The notes under the pieces were generated by a model. It searched no databases, was not told the origin of the DNA, and saw only the letters and a list, made by a program, of their open reading frames with translations. Shown here piece by piece: positions 24,578 to 36,802 of a stretch of DNA of 64,000 nt. Positions within the stretch are counted from its first letter, which is position 1; each line of letters begins with the position of its first letter. A program made the translations under genes and the position numbers. Source of the stretch: Atkinsonella hypoxylon (lineage: Eukaryota; Ascomycota; Sordariomycetes; Hypocreales; Clavicipitaceae); the NCBI GenBank assembly GCA_000729835.1, contig JFHB01000107.1, forward strand, positions 38,781 to 102,780, in the 5' to 3' direction.

Positions 24578-25522
24578 TTTAAAGGATTTTTAATAGCTAA
24601 TTTAACGCTCTTTATAGCTAATTATAGCTAAATTACAGTGAAAATAGTAGTAAATAACAGTAATAACCTCTACTAGATATTAATAGATTGCTCTATTATA
24701 GGCCTAGAAGTGCCCTATATCTTTAGAAATTATACTGAGATTTTTCTCCAATTTCTTTTGTAACAGCTATAACGGGCTCTAAAGGCTGCGTTGTATCGCA
24801 ATCTGTATGCACATACAATTTGTATAGCAGACTAGATTAATAAGCGGTTGCGAGGGGCACAAAACATAGGTCCTAGCTATTTTTAGCTAAAAAATTCAGG
24901 AGATTCTTCTCTAATTAGGTTCCAATAAATTAGTGGAGACCTAGGCACAGCCAATTTAGGGATATCTAGCTAATTCCCACTTCAAAATCCTAACTAGTGG
25001 GATTACTACATAAATTAATTCTGCGACTGAAAACACAGGAATATCTACAACAAGAGCTGTTAGGCGTGCACTACAAATTGTAGTATAGCTACTAATAGAG
25101 GTGCACAGGGTGCACAATATAACAACAACAAGCGATGCAGTGCAGCGCTAAGCTTATTTCTTAATAGAAATAATTGATTAGGCAGTGCCTAATAAAACGA
25201 TTTATAGTGCAAATGTAATGTGTACAGATGTGTATATTTTAATGTTGTGCAACAATAGAACCTAGCTATTAAGAATAGCTTTAAAAGTGTGTATGCATAG
25301 GGTGTATAGAGTGCAGGAGGCATAGAGTGAGCAGAATGAAAACACCAGTATAGTAGCTAGCGATGTATATGCAGCAGGTATTAATAGCTTCTAGCAAGCT
25401 ACTAATAGCAGCGATAGCTGCTAGCGCAGGTCTTAATATAGCTTCTAGTAGGTAATACAGTACACAATAGTAGATTTTCAGCGGGCTAACAGCTTGTAGA
25501 TAGGTCTTCTAGGCTTATAACC
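24578..25522 (-). other. 5' leader of copia A3
   Basis: This noncoding leader is co-linear with the leaders of A2 and A4. It ends with the primer-binding site at 25509-25522 (minus strand GGTTATAAGCCTAG), next to the LTR. Confidence 0.75.
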
Positions 25523-26217
25523 TATTGAAAATAATAGGGATTACAGGACTAGATATCTAAGAGGGTAGTGGTCTCTTAGATTTAGCACCTGTAATTGCTC
25601 CTAGCAATTATTACGTAGTAGAAGCAGCAGCGGCCTAAATCAAGCTGTAGTGTATAGTACTAGATCACGTAGAGGCAATAGATAACTGTAATAGTAGTAT
25701 CTTTATATTAAGAGCGCTGTAATAAACTTAGTAAGAGTAGGATCTTAAATCTTTCTAGTCCCTTATAGACCTACTAACTACATTAGCGAGCTGTAGTCGC
25801 TAGAAGGGGCTTGTAGGCCACTTTATAATTTCCGCAAAAAGATTTACTATATAAAAACAAAAAAATCGACTTACGGCTATACAAACGAGATACCTATATA
25901 CACAATTTAACAAATTCCACTAATAACAAGCAACCCTTATAAGCAACTCTATCCAACAATTATACTATTAGATAGCCCTAATTCTTAGCTTTCGAATAGT
26001 ATACTTCTTAAATTTCTACCATTACTAGTTGTAGAGAAAATCGCAGTTAAAGTTAACTATAGGTTAGGCAACTTTACCTTAGTTAAATCTAGATGTTTGG
26101 ATCTAGTAACAACGATATCTCTACTAAAAATCAACGTAACAAGACCTAATGAGGGTCACGTGATAGAGCAACTAGTAGGCATAAAAATAGGCTATACAGG
26201 GTAGCTTATTTTTAACA
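25523..26217 (-). repeat. 5' LTR of copia A3
   Basis: This is the right-hand LTR of the composite, from TATTGAAAATAATAGG to TTTTTAACA. The duplication CTAAC follows at 26218-26222 and then the interrupted gypsy LTR. Confidence 0.92.
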
Positions 26218-26531
26218 CTAACCTAGTAGCTGCTGCTAACTAGCGTTTATAATAAGAACTATAATTATAGAGAGGAAGAGAGAAAGAGAGAAGGAACTAG
26301 AAGCCTCTTTATACCCCTATACTATATATCTAGGGGTAGGTCTATCCCCTTAGGAGCCCCTTTTAGTATATACTCTATAGCTAAGGTCCTCTCTCTAGGG
26401 CCTAGTGAAGCCCGGCTAACCTCTAGACGAATACAGCTTGCTTCTATCCCTTTACCTACATAGACCTCTGTCCCTCTCCTGCTGTCCTCTCTCTACTGAA
26501 AGACCCGAGCCTAAGGCTCGAGTCTATAACA
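26218..26531 (-). repeat. 5' LTR of gypsy G1, remainder
   Basis: This continues the gypsy LTR broken at 8358, beginning with the duplicated CTAAC and ending GAGTCTATAACA. It matches the solo LTR at 41378-41700. A hairpin (CGAGCC TAA GGCTCG) lies near its right end. The next bases, ATAAC (26532-26536), should be one half of the G1 target duplication; the other half is outside the window. Confidence 0.92.
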
Positions 26532-28513
26532 ATAACGCTCTATTAAGCAAAAAGGAGCTTTAGAAGACTAAGCTAAAAGGAAAAGAAAGAAAGCTAAGGA
26601 AGATAGCTCTATAGATGTAAAAGTATAGCTTTTTATGCAATTATTTAAAGATATTTTTTAGAAAAAGATTAGAGTTAGCTTATAAGACCTATACTAACTA
26701 ATGCCTACACTTACAAAAGCAATAGAGAATAAATACCTAATGTAAGTAAATAGTATTAATAAAGTCTATTATATTAATAGAATAAGTGCTAAAGTTATAC
26801 CTCTATATTCTATTCTAATGAAGAGGCAAAGAGTTAAAGAGTAGGAAGATTAATTAATTAATGTTATTAAGATAATATCTACTATAGTTAAAGAGGCAAT
26901 AGAAGACAATAAAGAAGATATTGCTAATAAATATATAAAATAACTGCCTAGTAGCGTCTAGAAGGATTTATAGAACGTTATATAAGAATATATAGGAAAT
27001 TATATTAAAGAGGAGAAGTTTATTGTAAACCTATAGGTAAACGCACTTTATATTAAAGGATTAAATAGTATTCTAAAGCTAAAAGCAATTATAAGCTATT
27101 TATAGAACTTACTTTACCTTTAAGTATAACTTAAAAGCCTAAACTCTTTACTTATTAATAGTCTTATAGATTATAGTTTGTAAGAGAATATTATTACTAA
27201 GGATCTTATTAAAGAGCTTAATTTAAAAATAACTCTAATAAAGTAAGAGACTACTACTATATCTTTTATATTGTATAAGCTTATAATGTTAAAAGAGGTA
27301 ATAATAAAGCTGTATCTTAGAAACGTTTAAACACTAATTTGCTTTTATATTGCACTAAAGTCTTTATATATACAATTAATCCTTAAAATGCCTTTTATAT
27401 ATATAGCTAAAGTTACCTTTAAGTATAGTAATAAAGGAGGCAAGCTCCTCTTAAAGTGCTGTTTCAGTAATATTGTATTAGTCTTAAGGGTCGCTAGGAG
27501 TGTTAAATAGGAGACTGCAATGGACAAAGCAACAGCCGCTAGCGTTAATCCGATCTTAATTAATGAGTCATCTAAGGATTTAGTCCACGATTAAATGGTT
27601 AAAGAGGGTCTTAAAGCTGAGTTGGATTTTATCGACCTGCAGCTCAACGTCAATGAGATCCAGCCGCGCGACGGAGTATACTACACTCCTAGGACTCAGC
27701 GAATTGTGGATTTCCTTTCGACGTTGCAAAGACCATCTGATCTGGACAAGAGCAAGTATAAGCAGCTTCGCATGAAGACTGCGGAGATTGTTGGATTTAT
27801 ATGCAGCACTAATAGGAGGAAACCTTTAGAAGCAAAGGTGATAAAGATTCTAGAGTAAATAGAGTGCAAGAATGTTTTTAAGGTTAGATCCTTTCTTAGG
27901 CTTATAGGCTGTTATTGCATCTAGGTATAGTATTACTCTATAAAAGCTAAGCCTCTTATAATCTTACTTAAGAAGAGTGCTAAGTAGACTTAAGGACTAG
28001 ACTAAAAGAACGCTATAGAGGTCCTTAAGTATACAATAATAACTACACTAGTTCTTATAACAATTAATCTTAGTCTAAACGCTAGAGAAATTATATTAAT
28101 AGTTAATATAAGCTTAAAAGAATAGAGAGCAGTTTTAATGTAAATTGTTAATAGGTAATAATACCTTATACAATATAAAAGTAGATATTAGAGCAATTTA
28201 GAAATTAAGTATAATAGAATAAAGCAGGAATATAGAGCTATTGTTTATACATTAAGAAGGCTATAAATTTATCTCTATAGAGTTCCCTTTACTCTAGAGA
28301 CTAATTCTTAGGTGCTTGTACATTAGCTTAATAGCGCTGTTAATAACGTTCCTAGCGCGCTTGTTACACAATAGATTAGCTATATTATGCTGTTTGATTT
28401 TACCGCTAGGCATATTCCAGGAGAAAAGAACAAGATAGCTGATGCTTTGTTGCGTAAAGAAGGCAGACCTTCTGATGCATTGGATCGAGCAGCTAAAGGG
28501 GACATTAAAGACG
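26532..28513 (+). pseudogene. Rearranged gypsy Pol of element H (protease, reverse transcriptase end, RNase H)
   Basis: These are plus-strand remains of an older Ty3/gypsy element. The protease-like block (LIDYSLQENIITKDLIKELN, with DSG lost) is at about 27160-27240. The start of the next segment (ATAASV) is near 27530. The reverse transcriptase C-terminus (EIVGFICSTNRRKPLEAKV) is at 27780-27840. RNase H follows (AVLMQIV; REYRAIVYTLRRL-like; HIPGEKNKIADALLRK at 28414-28460). The reverse transcriptase core with its catalytic box is missing. The segment 27595-27780 (DFLSTLQRPSDLDKSKYKQL) normally sits between RNase H and integrase but is here upstream of the reverse transcriptase end. Parts at 27510-27860 and 28380-28800 are nearly free of the transitions seen around them. 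Confidence 0.75.
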
Positions 28514-28794
28514 TATTCCCTGAACGAGGTGACCGTCTGAAGATATATATTAGTGCAATAGGAGCAAAATGTACTGTTTTCTTTGCTAAAGAACAAGATC
28601 AAAAGGGCTTTACAGCGCTCTTAACGGTTGGCAAGCGTATAATAGAAATATCCGCGAGGATAAGCTATTTTAGTTAGGACGAAGACGAAGTTTTCGACGT
28701 CCGATTCTAGCGCGACCTTACGCAAGAGGGAGCCTTCTCTTGCAGTGCTATTAACGAACTAAGCCTTAAGATTCTAATTGCGAAAGAGGTTAAC
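28514..28794 (+). pseudogene. Unmutated block X joined in frame to RNase H
   Basis: The block (GDRLKIYISAIGAKCTVFFA onward) continues the RNase H frame and is mostly free of stops. A heavily mutated relative lies at about 50090-50365, after unrelated sequence. I do not recognise the family. Base composition is clearly less A+T rich than its neighbours. The frame runs on into the E1 unit. Confidence 0.55.
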
Positions 28795-29673
28795 AAATAA
28801 ATGCTTGTACAACTTTAGGAGAATTAATTTATTGCTGCTGTCCGGTTTAATAGCGATCCTATTATCTATAATAGAACTATTAAAGCAGCAATAGCAGCAA
28901 GGGAATAGCGTTTGCATCCTTTAACACAGATAAGTAAGCTTAGCTAGGCTCTTGTGCATTATAAGCTACTCCTTTTTACACAAAAGAAGTCTTTAATTAT
29001 AACATTTAAGGTACTGCTACAGCTTACAACTAATTTATAAAGCTCTTTATTATTACTACTACTAGATAATTTAGAGGTTTCTACTAGAATTTCTAGTATA
29101 CTGTAAGATCTTGCGCAAAAAGATTAAATAGAATCTTATAGTAAAAACTAGCTTCTATAACAATTATAGAACTTAAAGCATTAGCTGCTGTCTTTACGTT
29201 TTATAGAACTATTAGTGCAAGAGTAGAAATCTAGGCAAAGGGATAAAGAGATTATAAGAATAGCAAAATAAGCGCTTAAAGCTAAAGAATACTATACTAT
29301 AAAGGATTAAATAGAAGCATTAGCTTAAAGATATATTACTAAACAGCCTATAATAGCCTATAATCTTATTACTAATATAAACCTTAGTGTTATACTGCTA
29401 GCTCTCTTCTATTCTAGCGCTTAGCAAAAGATAATTAAGGTAAATAAAAAACACTAATTAATTACATCTAGAGCAACTAAATAAAGTGTAAATCGCTAAG
29501 AAAGAGTTACTTATTATAAAGGAAAGCGCCTAGCTGTAAGGACGCTATTACTAATAAGAGAGACGCTACTATATACACTAAAGACGCTAAAGCTGTTATA
29601 GGAGATAAGAGGATTAGGACTTTAGGATTAAGGGAATTAGCTAGAGGGTTAAGTTACTTATAAGTCTTGCTTT
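28795..29673 (+). mobile_element. Repeat E1, coding-like part
   Basis: This is the first copy of repeat family E, which recurs at 38480-39388 and 52300-53175. Reading TAG/TAA as lost Gln or Trp codons gives one continuous frame (QMLVQLQEN, then ESYSK, QKSRQRDKE, YTLKTLKLL) rich in Leu, Gln and Lys. I cannot assign it to a known transposase or Gag. It may be the C-terminal part of a transposon protein. Copia A4 interrupts it at GCTTT (29669-29673), and it continues at 37510. Confidence 0.6.
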
Positions 29674-30380
29674 TATTGAAAATAATAGGGATTACAGGAC
29701 TAGATATCTAAGAGGGTAGTGGTCTCTTAGATTTAGCACCTGTAATTGCTCCTAGCAATTATTACGTAGTGGAAGCAGCAGCGGCCTAAATCAAGCTGTA
29801 GTGTATAGTACTAGATCACGTAGAGGTAATAGATAACTGTAATAGTGGTATCTTTATATTAAGAGCGCTGTAACGAACTTAGTGAGGGTAGGATCTCGAA
29901 TCTTTCTAGTCCTTTATAGACCTACTAACTATATTAGCAGGCTGTAGTCGCTAGAAGGGGCTTGTAGGCTACTTTATAATTTCCGCAAAAAGATTTACTA
30001 TATAAAAACAAAAAAATCGACTTACAGCTATATAAACGAGACGCCTATATACACAATTTAACAAATTCCACTAATAACAAGCAACCCTTATAAGCAACTC
30101 TATCCAACAACTATACCATTAAATAGCCCTAATTCTTAGCTTTTAAATAGTATACTTCTTAAATTTCTACTATTGCTAGTTGTAGAGAAAACTGCTGTTA
30201 AAGTTAACTATAGGTTAGGCAACTTTACCTTAGTTAATTCTAGATGTTTTGCATCTAGTAATAGCGATATCTCTACTAAAAATTAACGTAACAAGACCTA
30301 GTTAGGGTTACGTAATAGAGCAACTAACAGGCAACTAGCAAGCATAAAAATAGGCTATATAGAGTAGCTTATTTTTAACA
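29674..30380 (-). repeat. 3' LTR of copia A4
   Basis: This is the left 707-bp LTR. It contains the stem-loop CTAGATG TTTTG CATCTAG at about 30240-30258. The complement of the polypurine tract follows at 30381. Confidence 0.94.
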
Positions 30381-30629
30381 CTCCCTCTAGAAATATAAGA
30401 AGTAACTAGTTCTATAAGCAACTTAGCTCCTTTAAAGGATATCTAAGTTAGAATTAACTAACGAAATACAGTACTAATAACAGAACTAAATAACATAACT
30501 AATTCCAGCAATTCTAGGGTAGTTATAGTTAAATATAACTAGTTGTTGTTAATTGTTTTTGTTGTTTTCGATTTTTAACTGTTTTTCGTTGCTTTTCGAT
30601 TTTTTGAGTGTTTTTATTGCTTTTATAAG

Positions 30630-33600
30630 CTAGCTAGAAAGCTCTAGTAACTTAATGAATTGTTAATGCTTTTAAATAGCAAGAGGCTTAGTTAGGCTAT
30701 CTGCTAGCATTTAATTTGTATTAATATAACTAACCTTAGCTATACCTTTACGAATCTTTTCCCTAATGTAATTAAACTTCAAAAGGGTATGCTTAGTTCT
30801 ACTATACAACGTTAAGTTGTAAGCAGTAACTATAGCGCCTTAATTATTACACCTAATAGAAATAGGAGGGGTTAAAGGCAGCTTTATCTCCTTAAAAAGG
30901 CTGTAGAGCCACTTTAATTCCCTTATAGCTTTAGATAATGCATTAGATTCTGCTTCTAATGTAGAAAGAGCAATAGTACTAGCTTTCTTTAATTTCTAGC
31001 TAATAGGTCCACTAGCTAGCTTATATAGATAAGCATAGGTTGATTTAGAAGAGGTTTTATCACCAGCAAAATCGCTATTGCAATAACTAAGGAGGGTCTT
31101 AAGTACTTCTTTAGAGCTAGAAGCTTTAGAAGAAGACCCTATAGAGTGTAGACTAGAATGCTTATAAATAATAGCAAAGCTTCTAGTACTACTTAAGTAC
31201 CTTAGGAGGTGCTTAGAGGCGTTTAGGTGCTCTATATAGGGCTTAGCTAGGAAGATTAATAGCCACTAAACAGAAAAAGCAATATTAGCCCTAGTTAGCA
31301 ACATTAGGTACATTATAGTGTCTATTATGCTTTAATAAAGCTTATAATCGGATTTTAAGAGGAGTTTTGTAACTAGTTGCTTTAGAATTCCCAGCTGTAT
31401 AGAGATAGAAGCTAGCTTAGCATCTAGCATTTTGAATCTCTCTAGGGCTTCAAGAATATATTAAGATTAATGGATTTTAATAGACCTTTTAGACCTATTA
31501 CGGGTGATTTAAACGCCTAGAAAGAATTCTGCTAGTCCCCTATCTTCTATTGGATAAGCTTAATTTAGTAGCTTTTTAAGCTTATTAATATATTGTAAAT
31601 TAGGCCTAATTAGAAGACAGTTGTCTACATAAGTAGCAATATATGTAGATATAGCTGGGTTATAAAAGACTGCTGGGTCTAATATAAGAGGTTTAAATCT
31701 ATGCTTTTGAAGTAATTCTGTTAGAATTTGCTGCTATTCTCTAGGACTTTGCTTTAGACTATAGAGGGATTTTTCTAGCTTAATTACTTGCTCTTTAAAG
31801 GGCTTGTAATTACAGCTTTTTAGTAGCTTAGCTACTAATAGCAATGCTTGCTCTGCAAATTCAACGAATCTATCTAGGATTTCTATATAAATAGCTTCTT
31901 TTAGCTTGCTATTTAAAAACGCTCCTATAAAATCAATTTACTCGACTTCTTAGTTATTAAAAGCTGCAAGAGCTAATAATATACGCCAGCTAGGAGGAAT
32001 ACTAGTTGCAGCAAAGGTCTCTAGATAGTCTTAACCTTCTATTTACATAAATCCCTTAGTAACAAGGCGGGCCTTATATTTTATAGGATTATTTTCTTTA
32101 TCCTTTTTTAGCCTATAAATAAGCCTATTCTTTAGAACTCTTTAGCCCTTAGGTACTTAGTCTTTCCCTATAAATTTAAAGGTTCCAGCAGCTAATAGCT
32201 GCTTAAATTCGCTATAGGTAGCTTCTATCTAATGCTGCTTAGCAGAGCTTTTTAGGGCTTGCTTCTACGTATTAGGAAGTTCATCCTTACTATTAGAAGT
32301 AATAGCTGCTTTAGTCCTAGCCTTAAAGCATAGATCCTTAATTAAGGAAAATATGTCTCCATCTAAATCTATAGCATCAGCATCAGTAGATTCAGCTTCA
32401 GCTTCTATAGGTTCTATATTAGCCTGAGGGGCTTCTATAGATATAGGGGCTTTAGGGGCCTCTACAGCTTCTATAGGGTTGCTTGGTAGAAGAGCTTGAT
32501 TTTCTACAGGTTCTAGTGGATAATTCGGCACATCTAGATGACTAAGATAAGGATACTTAGGAGTATAATTATCCACTAATTGCTGCTAGTTATTGATTTC
32601 TCCCTCTAAAGGATTATCCACAATAGAACCAATAGGGACCTTAGGGATGCCCTATGAAATAGGACCTATTCCTTCTATAATTTTAACGAAGCTAGTCTTT
32701 ATAACAGCTCGTTTAGAGGGGATATATATTAGATATACATTAGAACCTAGTGTAGCTAAAAGTCTACAAGGAATAGTTCTTTTAGCTAGCTTCTACAACC
32801 TAGATCGTTATTCTAAAGGAATTAGAACTTCACAATAGGAGCCTATAGCCCTTATTTTAGTAAAATTAGGCTTATAGGTCTTAGAAGGCTCTAAATTAGC
32901 TAGATATAGCTGTTTAGGACTTAGTGGTTTAGTACTATTCGCAGTAGTATTAACTAAATCTACTATAGCAGAAAGGATGTAAGACTATAGATACAGAGGT
33001 AATTGTAACTACTGTAGGGTAGCACGCAAACGGTTTAGAAGTACCCTTATAGCTCTCTTTATTAGCCTATTCTATTTGTAAATATAGGGGCAAGAGGTAC
33101 TAAAGTAAATACCCTTAGAAGATAGCTAAGCTTACAACCTAGTATTAATTTCTGTACTACTATTAAAGTAAAGGTGTTTAGGGTAGCAGTTATACTAGTT
33201 TTTTAATTCCTTAAAGAAGCTTCTAATATAGCTATAAAGGGTAGAACCCTCTTTATTAGCTAGATTAAAAGACCACTTATACCGTAATTTTCTATTAATT
33301 AGAAATAGAACTAGGGGCCTTTTATTGTGCAGTATAGGCTCTATTTTAACAGTATCTCCCTCTATAATATCTAAACATCTAGGGGGGTTAGGAATAGCAT
33401 GCTTACTAGGTCTTCTAACAGCTTTAGCTTAATTGTAAGCTAGGCAGTTAAAATCCTTTTCCTTAATTTTCGAAAAATCAGGGATTCCTTTAGTAATAGA
33501 AGCAGTCTTCTTTAGTAAAGGGAGTCCTATATGCCCTAATCTAACGTGCTAAGTAGCAGCTAATTCTAGGAGCTTCTTATAGGAAGAAGAAGCTATAGGG

Positions 33601-35873
33601 TTACTAGAATTATCATTAGAGCTAGCTTTCTATTGCTCCCTATCTTGCTAGATCTCTTAAGAACTACGGGCCTCGTTTAAGGGATCTAGATGGCCACTTC
33701 CTCCAATATCCAGCAACTTAGGATTTAGACCTTCTAAATCCCCGTTATTAGAAGGAATCTAACTAGGAGCCCGTTTAGGAACTAGAGCTAATGGCTCTAT
33801 AGCATCGTTATTAGTATTATCTTCTTCTTTAAAGTTAGATAATTCCTCGATTCGGCTATATTCCTCTGGATTAAAACCAGGCTGTTAAGGGATTTAAACC
33901 TCTATAGGATAACTAGTATTATAATTGCTATTATAACTACTAAATCCCATAAAAGAGAGATTTGCGTGGTTTTTACACACTCTAGGGGTCTCTTGCCCCT
34001 TAAGCTGTAAGAAGAAACTATGCTTTTTGGGATTTAGAAGCCTACAGCAGCTTCTATTAGCTAGAAATAGCTAATTTCTAAGGAGAGTGCTCCCTATTAA
34101 ATAGTGCTTTAGACCACTAATTAGGTTGGTATCTAAACCTAGGCAATATAGAGCATCCTTTAGAGCTAAAGGCCTGTATTTAGCTGGATTTGTACTAACT
34201 AGTACTTAAAGTACAGTAGTTCCCTGTCCTTTAGGATAAATAGGACCTCCTCTAGTAGCAATAGGCGCGGTTTTACCCTTTTTTATAGGCTTAAAAGTCC
34301 TAAAAAATGCCTTATTGTTAACTATATAACAGGTAGAACCTGTATTGTATAGTAAGGAGTTTTTAATTATTCCATTAGAATAGTTAAAAGAAGGGGTATT
34401 ATTACTAGTAGTACTAGTATTACTAGTAGTAGATTCTATATCTAAATTGTAAGAATCATCACTACTAGAACTGCTAGATTCACTATCGGAATCTATAGTA
34501 TCCTAGTTGCTAGTAGATAGGTTATAACAACCTATAGCAAAAGCAGCTTCTTTATCCTTATTCCTAGAATTTTTGTTACTTCTTCTTCGGCCCTTCTACT
34601 TCTTCTTATTCTTAGAGGCTTTATCTTAATCTTTTTCTTTAGAGGCATTAGAATTATTAGAATTAGAATCGGAATTCTTCTTCTAGTTAGAAGGATTCTT
34701 TCCTTAATTAGCCTTATTATTAGAACCATTAGAATTAGAAGCTTTATAACTAAGAGCCTTAGATATAGAGGAGCTTTTATCTCTTTATTCTTCTAATAAA
34801 TTAGCTATAAGGAACTGTAAATTTAGCATTTTTATAGATAGACCTTATGCTCTAGCAGCTCTAATAGAATATTGCTGCCTTTTAGCCTAGCTAGGGAAGG
34901 TCTTCTTTAAAGCATTAATATAATAATTTACCTAGTCAATAGGATTAATAGCTACACTATAGAGTTGTAATCTAGCTAGTAAATTATTAAATTCAGCATT
35001 AAAGGCCTCTAAAGATCCCTTATAGTTCGAAAACGATAAGTTGTAATAACTAGCATATAGTGTACTACATTGTATTTTAGCACTCTGCGAATACTGCCTA
35101 ACTAGAACGTTATAGGTATCTATAGGGGACTTATGCTAGCTTATAGCAGCTTAAGGTCTAGATTGGCAACTATCTCTTATAATTATAAGGATAATAGCTT
35201 GCTCTAAATCTACTAATGTACTAGCTATACTAGGATTATTAATAAATTAAGGGAATCCTAGTACCCTAAATTAAATAGTTAAAGCTTACTTCCACTATTT
35301 AAAATTTTTAGGGCCTTTTAGCTTAGCAGCCTCTAGAATAGAGTAGACCTTCTTATTTAACTCTTTTATAGTGCCTTTATTAAAAGTAGGCAGAAAAGTA
35401 GCACTATTAGAGGAACTAGAAGGTTTAGGGGCTTTAAAAGAGACTTTAGAAGCTCTTTTAGAAGTAATAGGATCTACTACCTTAAAGGGAGACCCTATAG
35501 AGAGATTACCTATAGATGTAATTATAGTATCTAATTTACTTAGTAAATCAGCTATATTACCTTCATTTTGGCTTTGTTTTGCTTCACTATACCTAATAAA
35601 TCTATTTAGGGTCTCTTGTTGCTTATCTATTTAAGCTTTTAGATTAGCTTATATATTATAGACTTACACTACTCTTTTAGAAGCTAATCTAGCTTCTTTT
35701 AGAGCCTTCTTAGCTGTATAATCTTCTTTATTAGAAGAGGAATCTACAAGCTAAAGGGGGGATCTAGCTGGACTAGGAAAGCTAGTAGCAGCAGCTGGAT
35801 TAGCTGGTGTACTAGAACTACTACCCCGTTCAAGGCTTATGCTCTTTCCCTTGCCTATTCCTTTTGGTGCCAT
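30630..35873 (-). pseudogene. Decayed copia Gag-Pol polyprotein (A4)
   Basis: This 5244-bp frame runs from an ATG at 35873 to a TAG at 30630-30632, about 1747 codons and typical for copia. Minus-strand order: Gag; Ser/Asn-rich linker; protease (YNTGSTCYIV-like, near 34350); integrase (about 33490-32700, ending near TSFVKIIEGIGP); an Asp/Glu-rich linker with repeated EAPKAPI/EAPQANI-like units (still open at 32576-32265); reverse transcriptase (EATYSEFKQLLAAGTFKFIGKD near 32220; YVDN at 31631-31620); and RNase H (DSDFAGDKTSSK-like near 31090; RTKHTLLKFNYIREK near 30780; DSLTKPL near 30700). It is broken by many TAG/TAA codons and the catalytic Asp is lost. Confidence 0.93.
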
Positions 35874-36802
35874 TTTAAGGGTTTTAATAGCTTATAACGC
35901 TTTTTATAGCTAATTATAGCCTAATTTACAGTGGAAATAGTAGTAAATAATAGTAATAATTCTTACTAAATATAGGCTAGAAATGCCCTATATCTTTAGA
36001 AATTATACTGAGATTTTTCTCCAATTTCTTTCGTAACAGATATAACGGGCTCTAAAGGCTGCATTGTATCGCGATCTATATACGCATACAATTTGTATAG
36101 CAGATCAGATTGATAAGCGGTCGCAAGGGGCATAAAACACAGGTCCTAGCTATTTTCGGCCAAAAAATTCAGGAGATTCTTCTCTAATAAGGTTCTAATA
36201 AATTAGTAGAGACCTAGGCACAGCTAATTTAGGGATATCTAGCTAATTCCCACTTTAAAATCCTAACTAGTAGGATTACTACACAAATTAATTCTGTGAC
36301 CGAAAACACAGGAATATCTACAACAAGAGCTATTAGGCGTGCACTACAAATTGTAGTATAGCCACTAACAAGGGTGCATAGGGTGCACAATATAACAACA
36401 ACAACGAGCAATGCAGTGTAGCGCTAAGCTTATTTCTGGATAGAAATAATTAATTAGGCAGTGCCTAATAAAACGATTTACAGTGCAAATGTAATATGTA
36501 TAGATGTATATATTTTAATGTTGCGCAACAATAGAACCTAGCTATTAAGAATAGCTTTAAAAGTGTGTATACACAGGGTGCATAGAGTGCAGGAGGCATA
36601 GGGTGGGCAGAATGTAAACACTAGTATAGTGGCTGGCGATGTATGTGCAGCAGGTATTAATAGCTTCCAGCAAGCTACTAATTTTCTGGCAGCAATAGCT
36701 ACTAGCGTAGGTCTTAATATAGCTTCTAGTGGGTAATATAGTACATAATAGTAGATTTCAGCGGGCTAACAGCTTGCAGATAGGTCTTCCGGGCTCATAA
36801 CC
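35874..36802 (-). other. 5' leader of copia A4
   Basis: This 929-bp noncoding leader, upstream of Gag, is co-linear with the A2 and A3 leaders. No reading frame is convincing. A short open stretch at 36229-36411 is not conserved as protein. Confidence 0.75.
36789..36802 (-). promoter_or_regulatory. Primer-binding site of copia A4 (half initiator tRNA-Met)
   Basis: Directly after the LTR end the minus strand reads GGTTATGAGCCCGG. GGTTATGAGCCC is the exact complement of the GGGCUCAUAACC anticodon-arm sequence of eukaryotic initiator tRNA-Met. Drosophila copia is known to prime with a 5' half of this tRNA. The A2, A3, C and miniature elements have the same site with one or a few changes. Confidence 0.78.

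Larger units (their letters stand above)
8359..26217 (-). mobile_element. Copia A2/A3 composite, with copia C nested inside
   Basis: Read from the right, on the minus strand, the order is: LTR (26217-25523), leader and first part of the polyprotein (25522-22392), a second LTR (22391-15479, split by element C), leader and full polyprotein (15478-9304), and a third LTR (9053-8359). The 5-bp duplication CTAAC lies outside both ends (8354-8358 and 26218-26222) and both flanks are the same gypsy LTR, so the whole stretch entered as one insertion site. The simplest history is an A element inserted into an A element, followed by recombination between 3' LTRs. Confidence 0.85.

Noticed and set aside
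28294..28602. Minus-strand gene of about 102 codons
   Set aside because: It overlaps the plus-strand RNase H frame, which has clear gypsy motifs. The minus frame has none.
32265..32576. Small independent gene of about 103 codons
   Set aside because: It is an open part of the copia A4 polyprotein linker between integrase and reverse transcriptase, in the same frame.
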